The notes beneath the pieces are model-generated. The model did no database searches. It was not told the DNA's origin and saw nothing but the letters and a program-made list of their open reading frames with translations. From Chitinophagaceae bacterium (GTDB taxonomy: Bacteria; Bacteroidota; Bacteroidia; Chitinophagales; Chitinophagaceae), in contig JANXWM010000129.1 in the NCBI GenBank assembly GCA_025351145.1, positions 1 to 6,600 on the forward strand: a stretch of 6,600 nt of DNA, written 5' to 3'. Position numbers and translations under genes: made by a program. This document shows positions 1 to 4,980 of the stretch, one piece after another (within the stretch, counting starts at the first letter, position 1; every line of letters starts with the position of its first letter).

Positions 1-54
1 AACATAGAAACACATAGAGGACTATGTGAAACTATGTGCCTATGTTTCTATGTG
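1..54. repeat. Phased ACATAG/CTATGT inverted-repeat cluster
   Basis: Six copies of one hexamer occur in 53 bases. ACATAG starts at 2 and 12, and its reverse complement CTATGT starts at 22, 32, 40 and 48. The first four are spaced exactly 10 bases apart, about one helical turn. The left pair (2-17) can fold against either the middle pair (22-37) or the right pair (40-53), so alternative hairpins are possible. No coding sense is seen. It resembles an intergenic palindromic repeat, but it touches the window edge, so its true extent is unknown. A multi-site protein-binding region is an alternative. Confidence 0.6.
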
Positions 55-91
55 GTGAGAAAAGCTCAGTCATAATCCAAACGTATAAGAG

Positions 92-107
92 CCCCGCCAC
101 GGCGGGG
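92..107. repeat. G+C-rich perfect palindrome
   Basis: CCCCGCC at 92-98 and GGCGGGG at 101-107 are perfect inverted repeats with a 2-base centre; in RNA this would be a 6-bp stem with a CACG loop. It stands out in an A+T-rich spacer. No T-tract follows on either strand, so it is not a standard intrinsic terminator. It may be part of an interspersed repeat, since GATGCCAT at 114-121 recurs next to another palindrome at 3341-3348. Confidence 0.5.
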
Positions 108-144
108 AGAGGCGATGCCATTTTAATCCTTCAGCATGGTACAT

Positions 145-176
145 AAAAAAACCACAGGCAAGAATGACTGTGATTT
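145..176 (-). terminator. Terminator-like hairpin, minus strand
   Basis: Arms at 149-157 and 168-176 pair over 9 bp with one G-U wobble around a 10-base loop. Read on the minus strand, the hairpin runs straight into seven T residues (complement of the A run at 145-151). It lies about 100 bases downstream of the PspC gene stop and past a first, stronger hairpin, so it may be a backup terminator of the PadR-PspC operon. The 3' end of an unseen small transcript is an alternative. Confidence 0.4.
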
Positions 177-200
177 ATAACCATACTGATTATGAAAAAC

Positions 201-256
201 TTTTTTAAAAAGAAGGGAAGAACCCCACTCCGCAAACGGAACCGGGTTCTTTTTCT
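201..256. terminator. Probable bidirectional intrinsic terminator
   Basis: AAGAACCC (218-225) and GGGTTCTT (244-251) form a perfect 8-bp outer stem. Inside, TCCG (229-232) and CGGA (237-240) form a 4-bp stem with a CAAA loop, separated from the outer stem by a 3x3 internal loop. On the minus strand the hairpin is followed by a CCC then a T-rich stretch (complement of 201-214), which fits termination of the PspC gene ending at 274. On the plus strand a run of five T residues at 250-254 could end a transcript arriving from the left, although no plus-strand gene is visible there. Confidence 0.65.
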
Positions 257-273
257 CCCAACCTTAACCGAAT

Positions 274-2436
274 TTAAATAGTTACCCTGCCCAGTAAAGT
301 GGATGCCAGGTCGTGGATATCTATATTAAGAAAATGCTTTTCTATTGATGGCGATAAAGCGGCTTTTATTTCGCTCTTTGCAGGCTCTTCTTTTTTTGCA
401 GGCTGATAATGATAACGGGATGAATCGTTGCTGTTTTTCAATGTGTCTTTCCTGATGTCATTGTTGTTATCTTTATTATCCTGATTGTTGTTATTGTCTT
501 CGTCTGTGTTTTCTTCTTTTACCGGGTATGTTCTTTTTAATATACCATCTGTGCCCATCGTGTATTCAACATCGTGATCCCAGTTATAACCATCTTCACT
601 TCTCCAGTCCCAGTCGTCCATATTACCGCCCAGTTCAATATGCACATCATTTCCCCACCCAAGGTTATCTCTAACCAGTATGCGTTTGCCCACCGGAACA
701 TACACCGATACATACACGGCCTGGTTGCGGAATTTGTCTTCTTTTGTGATAGGGATTCCCCTGTCGAATAAAAGGGTGGTGTCTTTCTGGTGTATGTTAA
801 AGTTTATTTTTCCCGCTCTTTCTTCGGCTTCGGTTTTTGTTTCACCATTTACCATTTTCAGCATCGTAACACGGAAACTGTCGTTATCAGATTTGAGTAT
901 GCGAACGTGAATATTTCTTACAAATGCTGTGTCTTCATCAAGACTAACAAATGGTTCCAGGTGAAGAAAACTGTTGTTGAAATAGTAGCGGTTATCTTTA
1001 ATCATCTTTAGTTCAAGTTTGTTAACCGCAGGGTTATTCAGCGTAACTTCTGTTTCAACCGGATTGTTATGATAATTCAGATCATCTCTTAAAGACGCAG
1101 CTAAACCAATGATGCAAATCAGGCCAACAATCCACATGGCAGCAAAGCCAAAACGCATGGCAGAACTGTTGCTTTTGATTTTTGCAATGCGGCGTATGAT
1201 CCATGTAATGATTCCTATAACCGGCACCCAGATAAAGAATATGAAGGCACCCCATGCAAGCATATTCTGCCAGCCATCTGTAATAAAGTAGCCCTTTAGC
1301 GGTAATAAGCCGGTGAAGAAAATGCCTAAAGCAAACAGTGCAGCCACAAGTGCAAATAACACTACTGCCAAAATAAAGTAGGCAAATATTTTAAAGATGG
1401 TAGAGATTACATCCCCTAATGTTGTTCCTGTTTTGCGTGCAATTGTACCAGCTTCTGAGCCAACGGTTTTACTTCTTTCGCCAATTTTAGTGCCCAGTTC
1501 TGCCGCTTTTTCACCTACTTCTTTTCCAAATTCTTTTGCCCTTTCGCCAAAACCTTCCATGTCTTTCTGAATGGTATTTTTAATACTGTTCATATCAACT
1601 TTTTCCCCTTTCATTTCCAGCTTATCTGAAGTTGTAACAGCCTCGGGTAATATCAGCCAGAGAATGATATAAATAATGGTTGCGCCCGGACTGAAAGAAA
1701 GATTAAGAAAATTAGGAAAATTAAATACGCCCCAATGGTTCCAGCTTGTAACGAATGATAAGAACGGGATCAGGAAAAGCAAACGGGGTATCCATACGTT
1801 TACACCAAAGTACGATGAAAGACCACCGCAAACACCTGCTATCCATTTGTTATCCGGGTCGCGAAAAAGGCGTTTGCGTACAGAACCTATTACGGTAGAT
1901 GCTGTACTTGGAACTGCCACCCATAAGATGAGGTAAGGAATAAATGTTATGCCAAAACCCAGTACAAAAAGTATACGCACTATAATCTTATCAATGCCAA
2001 AATAGTTGGCTATACCGGCACAAACACCGCCCAGCAATTTATTATTTTCATCCCTGAACAGGCGGCTGGGTCTTTGGCCTGTTGTGCTTTCACCGTGCGC
2101 TGATGATCCACCTGAGTAGGATTGTTGCTGCTTTTTGCCTTCACCGCTTAATTGAGATTTTACACTTGCTTCTTCTGCTTCAAATTCTTCAGGGCGGCCC
2201 ATGCTTTTAATGATGGCGTTTACATCGTCGTCTGTAATGCAGGTGCTTCCCTTTTTAAGTGTCTCGGCAAAGAGCTCGGCAATGCGGCCTTCAATATCAT
2301 TGATTATTTCGTCCTTGCCTTCTTCATTATCAAAGAAACGGCGCAGGCTTTCAACATACTGTTTCAGTATGTCGTACGCGGTTTCCTCGATGGGAACTAC
2401 GCGACCCTGGAAGTTTATGTTAATTACCTTTTTCAT
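274..2436 (-). CDS. Tandem PspC-domain membrane protein (envelope stress)
   Basis: The protein has 720 residues. PspC family proteins are inner-membrane components of phage-shock-type envelope stress responses; the exact role here is inferred. Residues 1-90 form a soluble, helix-rich N-terminal region. PspC domain 1 spans about 124-178 and PspC domain 2 about 188-266, each beginning with an RLFRD motif followed by GVC.G; the second carries about 25 extra residues near 230-252. Residues 290-340 are an amphipathic, glycine-marked heptad-like stretch. Hydrophobic segments follow at about 343-370, 392-416 and 429-447. The remaining 270 residues are hydrophilic, with an aspartate/tryptophan-rich patch (606-625) and an asparagine/aspartate-rich tract (641-663), and are probably extracytoplasmic. 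At 720 residues it is several times longer than enterobacterial PspC. The start at 2436 was chosen because the N-terminus there is typical of Bacteroidota relatives and it lies 10 bases after the padR stop; the open frame up to 2535 would overlap padR. It is probably co-transcribed with and controlled by the PadR regulator. Confidence 0.9.
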   Translation of the reverse strand: MKKVININFQGRVVPIEETAYDILKQYVESLRRFFDNEEGKDEIINDIEGRIAELFAETLKKGSTCITDDDVNAIIKSMGRPEEFEAEEASVKSQLSGEGKKQQQSYSGGSSAHGESTTGQRPSRLFRDENNKLLGGVCAGIANYFGIDKIIVRILFVLGFGITFIPYLILWVAVPSTASTVIGSVRKRLFRDPDNKWIAGVCGGLSSYFGVNVWIPRLLFLIPFLSFVTSWNHWGVFNFPNFLNLSFSPGATIIYIILWLILPEAVTTSDKLEMKGEKVDMNSIKNTIQKDMEGFGERAKEFGKEVGEKAAELGTKIGERSKTVGSEAGTIARKTGTTLGDVISTIFKIFAYFILAVVLFALVAALFALGIFFTGLLPLKGYFITDGWQNMLAWGAFIFFIWVPVIGIITWIIRRIAKIKSNSSAMRFGFAAMWIVGLICIIGLAASLRDDLNYHNNPVETEVTLNNPAVNKLELKMIKDNRYYFNNSFLHLEPFVSLDEDTAFVRNIHVRILKSDNDSFRVTMLKMVNGETKTEAEERAGKINFNIHQKDTTLLFDRGIPITKEDKFRNQAVYVSVYVPVGKRILVRDNLGWGNDVHIELGGNMDDWDWRSEDGYNWDHDVEYTMGTDGILKRTYPVKEENTDEDNNNNQDNKDNNNDIRKDTLKNSNDSSRYHYQPAKKEEPAKSEIKAALSPSIEKHFLNIDIHDLASTLLGRVTI

Positions 2437-2446
2437 GTTTAAAAAT

Positions 2447-2806
2447 TTATTGGTTAAGGTTTTCTGTTTCGGTTTCCGCTGGTGCAGCGGTAAGTGCATG
2501 TACGGCATCCGCAAGTTCATTCCAGGTTTTTTCAAGTGCCTCGTAAAATTCCAGGCCCTTGTCAGTCATAAGGAAATATTTACGTGGTGGGCCACTGTTG
2601 CTTTCAACCCAGCGGTAAGTTAACAGCCCATCGTTTTTTAAACGGGTAAGCAAAGGGTAAAGGGTGCCTTCCAGTATATTCAGGTTGGCGGCCCGCATTT
2701 TATCCACTATATCACTGGGGTAAACTTCACCCTGGCGAATAATGGAAAGAATGCAAAACTCCAATACGCCTTTCCGCATCTGGCTTTGTGTGTTCTGAAT
2801 GTCCAT
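2447..2806 (-). CDS. PadR family transcriptional regulator
   Basis: This 119-residue winged-helix DNA-binding protein belongs to the small PadR subfamily, whose members usually act as dimeric repressors, often of their own operon. The winged helix covers about residues 10-85. The diagnostic EGTLYPLL.RL.. recognition-helix block is at 46-62 and the wing motif SGPPRKYF..T..G at 71-84. Residues 85-105 form the short C-terminal dimerisation helix, followed by an Ala/Glu-rich tail. The ATG at 2806 is well supported because an in-frame TAA lies 15 bases upstream; no Shine-Dalgarno sequence is evident. The gene lies first in an operon with the PspC-domain gene 10 bases downstream, a pairing that suggests it senses or times an envelope response. 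The ligand cannot be read from the sequence. A palindrome at 3002-3020 is a candidate binding site. Confidence 0.93.
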   Translation of the reverse strand: MDIQNTQSQMRKGVLEFCILSIIRQGEVYPSDIVDKMRAANLNILEGTLYPLLTRLKNDGLLTYRWVESNSGPPRKYFLMTDKGLEFYEALEKTWNELADAVHALTAAPAETETENLNQ

Positions 2807-2980
2807 AATCCGGAGTTTTTAGGATGTTCCGCCGTTGACTGTTTTGGCAAGCAATGGGGAACCTGTTATAAAATTTTGTTTCTCCTTTTCTTATCAGCTT
2901 TCTGTTCTTTGTGAATCTTCTGTTGTGTCACTCACTTGTACTTTCTAAACTTTATTCGGCTATTATTTATTTTGACAACA

Positions 2981-3011
2981 CAAAGATGGGGAATATTTTA
3001 ATACTATGCAA
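2981..3011 (-). promoter_or_regulatory. Candidate Bacteroidota-type promoter for padR-pspC
   Basis: On the minus strand TTG (3011-3009) is followed after 20 bases by CATCTTTG (2988-2981), one mismatch from the TAnnTTTG -7 element used by the Bacteroidota primary sigma factor, with near-typical spacing. It would start transcription near 2974. Such short motifs occur by chance in A+T-rich DNA; its main support is position and overlap with the palindrome at 3002-3020. Confidence 0.35.
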
Positions 3012-3020
3012 TACAAAGTA
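3002..3020. promoter_or_regulatory. Candidate PadR operator (imperfect palindrome)
   Basis: TACTATG (3002-3008) and CAAAGTA (3014-3020) are inverted repeats with one mismatch in seven and a 5-base centre. The size suits a dimeric winged-helix regulator. It covers the TTG of the candidate -33 element, so binding there would block RNA polymerase, giving autorepression of padR-pspC. That PadR proteins commonly autoregulate is established; that this site is bound is inference. Confidence 0.45.
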
Positions 3021-3071
3021 CCAAGTTTTTTAAGGTAATGTGTGGTGGATGCTAATAGGCTTAATATAAAT

Positions 3072-3088
3072 TAATTGATTATCAATTA
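3072..3088. repeat. A+T-rich perfect inverted repeat
   Basis: TAATTGA (3072-3078) and TCAATTA (3082-3088) are perfect 7-bp arms with a TTA centre. It lies about 55 bases upstream of the candidate padR operator. It could be a second regulator site, but the local A+T richness makes chance palindromes likely. Confidence 0.3.
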
Positions 3089-3325
3089 GTTAGTCATAAA
3101 ATTATTTTATAAATATTTTTTTAAAAGTACAAATGGCAATATGTTGGGATGGATGGAATCACGTTGAGTTTAGGGTTTTAAACAAATAGGTTCTAAAAAA
3201 AGGGGGCAAAGGTGTAGGTCAAAAAATAAATGATACTGTTTGTCAGTGCCGAAAAAAAGGGTCGGATTAGTGGAAACTTTTTGCGGAGGAAACTGAGGTC
3301 GGTTTAAGTTATACAGATAAAGTGC

Positions 3326-3336
3326 TTGCGACGCAA
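3326..3336. repeat. Short repeat TTGCGACGCAA, left of acetyltransferase gene
   Basis: This is a perfect palindrome with 5-bp arms around one base. Its ten bases TGCGACGCAA (3327-3336) recur in inverted orientation at 3995-4004, on the other side of the acetyltransferase gene. It is followed by GATGCCAT (3341-3348), an 8-mer also found at 114-121 close to another palindrome. It is probably a degenerate copy of an intergenic repeat family. Confidence 0.4.
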
Positions 3337-3388
3337 CCGGGATGCCATGAAAAGATTAGCTGGTATCAGCATATACATAAGGATTAAA

Positions 3389-3889
3389 CTACAATAGTTT
3401 TACCCACACATAATCATCTATAATTATGTTGTTTTTTATGGCGGCTTTGCGGCGGATGCTTTCTAAGTGAAAGCCGTTTTTCTGCAGCACTTTCATAGAA
3501 GCTTTGTTGTGTTCAAAAACTTCGGCATAAATGCGCACCACATCGAAACGTGTTTTAATATAATCGAGCAAAATGCGTACAGATTCTGTGGCTATGCCCT
3601 TGCCCCAAAATGGCTCGCCAATAAAATAGCCAATCTCAATGGCCTTGCGGTACACATCTGTTTGTGGCACGCAGCCAATACTGCCGGCCAGCTTATCTTC
3701 GAAAATAATGGCGAAGTTTACTGCAATTTCCTGCACTTTGCAATGGGCAATCCATTGATGCGCATCAGAAACTGTGTAAGGGTGTGGCAGGTAGTCGCGA
3801 ACGTTATTCCAAACATTCATGTTATTGGCCACAGCTGAAAGTTCCTGTGCATCTTCATGCTGCCATGGGCGCAAAAAAATCTTACTCAT
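3389..3889 (-). CDS. GNAT family N-acetyltransferase (RimJ/RimL type)
   Basis: This 166-residue protein is the normal length for the family and is expected to be cytoplasmic. It would transfer an acetyl group from acetyl-CoA to an amine; RimJ/RimL relatives acetylate protein N-termini, but many members have other or unknown substrates, so the substrate is not assigned. The N-terminal strand ends in LRPW..EDA (6-14), typical of the subgroup. Motif A spans about 85-108, with the acetyl-CoA pyrophosphate-binding turn around GKGIA (96-100). The second conserved block, N.ASM.VLQKNGF (128-140), is also characteristic. It starts at ATG 3889, with no clear ribosome-binding site. It is transcribed alone, divergently from nadC, and separated from padR by 582 bases. 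It is flanked by inverted copies of a 10-base repeat. Confidence 0.9.
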   Translation of the reverse strand: MSKIFLRPWQHEDAQELSAVANNMNVWNNVRDYLPHPYTVSDAHQWIAHCKVQEIAVNFAIIFEDKLAGSIGCVPQTDVYRKAIEIGYFIGEPFWGKGIATESVRILLDYIKTRFDVVRIYAEVFEHNKASMKVLQKNGFHLESIRRKAAIKNNIIIDDYVWVKLL

Positions 3890-4111
3890 TCCATTTTTGT
3901 ATTAAAGGCTGAAAATAAGCAACTAAAATGCATAAATTAAAATTTAAGGAAGAGGTTTTTTGAACCAGGCAACAGAATATGGATGAAGCTTCTCTTGCGT
4001 CGCACTCTTGTACTGTAGTAGTTTTTTTGAGCTTTTAAATACAGCTCATCATTTGCAGTCTTTATTAAAGATCGGCTTTCAAATTCTTGCACTATGCTTA
4101 GTTTTGTTTGT
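3890..4111. other. Divergent intergenic region, acetyltransferase/nadC
   Basis: This region should hold the promoters of both divergent genes, but I could not identify a convincing -33/-7 pair. It contains an inverted-repeat copy (3995-4004) and a perfect 6-bp hairpin, TGAGCT (4028-4033) with AGCTCA (4043-4048) around a 9-base loop, preceded by seven T residues on the plus strand. No T-tract follows the hairpin on either strand, so it is not a terminator; it may lie in the nadC leader. Confidence 0.5.
3995..4004. repeat. Inverted copy of 10-mer repeat, right of acetyltransferase gene
   Basis: TTGCGTCGCA is the exact reverse complement of 3327-3336. Beyond the 10-mer, both copies read CACT or CTCT-like bases and then CTGTA within about 20 bases, suggesting two diverged copies of one longer element rather than a chance match. 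It sits between the divergent acetyltransferase and nadC genes. Confidence 0.4.
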
Positions 4112-4972
4112 ATGAAAACATTTGATGAACAACTCGCACATATTGTACAGGAAGCATTAGCAGAAGATGTTGGGGATGGCGATCATTCCACGCTTTGCTG
4201 TATTCCATTTGATAAAAGAGGAAAAGCGGTTTTAAAAATAAAACAGGATGGTATTCTTGCAGGTGTGGAAGTGGTACAAAAGATTTTTTCTATTGTTGAA
4301 CCGGGTGTAAAGTTTAATGCCTTTAAAAAGGATGGCGATACTATGCGGTATGGAGAAAAGGCTTTTGAAGTAGAGGCATCTATCCATACTATTCTTAAAT
4401 GCGAAAGGCTCGTGCTTAACTGCATGCAGCGTATGAGTGGCATTGCAACTTTAACGCACAAATACACCTACAAACTTCAAGGCTATCACACAAAACTGCT
4501 CGATACAAGAAAAACCACGCCCAACTTTCGCTTGTTAGAAAAGGAAGCAGTGCGCATTGGCGGCGGCACTAACCACCGTTTTGGTTTGTTTGATATGATC
4601 ATGCTGAAAGACAACCATATTGATTATTGTGGTGGGCTGCAAGCTGCTATCGGTAAGGCTTATGAGTATGTACAAACTAAAAAGCCCGGCTTAAAAATAG
4701 AAGTAGAAACAAGAAGCCTTGAAGATGTAAAGATTGTTTGCACCCTGGCAAAAGGAAAAGTATTCCGCATTATGCTGGATAACTTTACACCAGAGTTGAT
4801 TGAAGAAGCCATGCTAATTATCAACCATGATTTTGAAACGGAAGCAAGCGGTGGCATTAATTTAGAGAACATTACTGCCTATGCTGCAACTGGTGTTGAT
4901 TATGTAAGTGTGGGTGGATTAATTCACCAGGCACAAAGTTTGGATTTAAGTTTAAAAGCAGAAATTGAGTAA
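4112..4972 (+). CDS. nadC: Nicotinate-nucleotide pyrophosphorylase (carboxylating)
   Basis: This is quinolinate phosphoribosyltransferase, which converts quinolinate and PRPP to nicotinate mononucleotide, CO2 and pyrophosphate in de novo NAD synthesis. The protein has 286 residues from ATG 4112, the usual family length. In that numbering the N-terminus carries EDVGDGDHST (18-27). The substrate-binding core DTRKTTP (131-137) is followed by RIGGGTNHR (148-156) and LKDNH (165-169). Acidic residues E197 and E199 lie in EVETR, LDN is at 222-224, and the phosphate-binding loops are SGG (246-248) and VSVGG (265-269). All the motifs I checked are present, so it should be active. ATG 4094 is an alternative start adding six residues; I preferred 4112 because relatives begin close to the FDEQL segment. 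nadA and nadB are not in the window. It leads a tight cluster with fic and the SUI1 gene. Confidence 0.95.
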   Translation: MKTFDEQLAHIVQEALAEDVGDGDHSTLCCIPFDKRGKAVLKIKQDGILAGVEVVQKIFSIVEPGVKFNAFKKDGDTMRYGEKAFEVEASIHTILKCERLVLNCMQRMSGIATLTHKYTYKLQGYHTKLLDTRKTTPNFRLLEKEAVRIGGGTNHRFGLFDMIMLKDNHIDYCGGLQAAIGKAYEYVQTKKPGLKIEVETRSLEDVKIVCTLAKGKVFRIMLDNFTPELIEEAMLIINHDFETEASGGINLENITAYAATGVDYVSVGGLIHQAQSLDLSLKAEIE

Positions 4973-4980
4973 ATTCGGTT

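Larger units (their letters stand above)
2807..3388. other. Intergenic region upstream of padR (582 bases)
   Basis: No credible coding region was seen on either strand. It contains the padR promoter/operator candidate (2981-3020), an A+T-rich palindrome (3072-3088), an A/T-rich stretch to about 3125, and near the acetyltransferase 3' end a short palindrome (3326-3336) and a small hairpin, GCTG-GTAT-CAGC (3359-3370), which could be a weak terminator for that minus-strand gene. The rest (about 3130-3320) shows nothing I can name. If the promoter call is right, the padR mRNA has a leader of roughly 165-170 bases. Confidence 0.6.

Noticed and set aside
1..54. Possible CRISPR array at the left edge.
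   Set aside because: The units are only 6 bases long, spaced 2-4 bases apart and in both orientations. There are no repeat-spacer units and no cas genes.
2437..2535. The PspC protein reading frame stays open 33 codons further upstream, from an ATG at 2535.
   Set aside because: This would overlap the end of padR by nearly 90 bases, and the added residues are low-complexity and unlike family N-termini. ATG 2436, 10 bases after the padR stop, begins the recognisable sequence.
574..2623. Several plus-strand open frames of 60-140 codons.
   Set aside because: They are antisense to the PspC and padR genes, overlap one another in different frames and show no recognisable domain.
3467..3838. 123-codon open frame on the plus strand opposite the acetyltransferase.
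   Set aside because: It is antisense to a gene with clear GNAT motifs and matches no family that I recognise.
4099..4106. TAGTTTTG, an exact TAnnTTTG match just upstream of nadC.
   Set aside because: No TTG lies at the expected distance upstream, and it would start transcription almost at the ATG at 4112. It is probably a chance match.
4094..4111. Upstream ATG for nadC adding six residues.
   Set aside because: It cannot be excluded, but the added residues (hydrophobic plus a cysteine) do not look like the family N-terminus, and neither start has a ribosome-binding site to decide. Kept only as an alternative.
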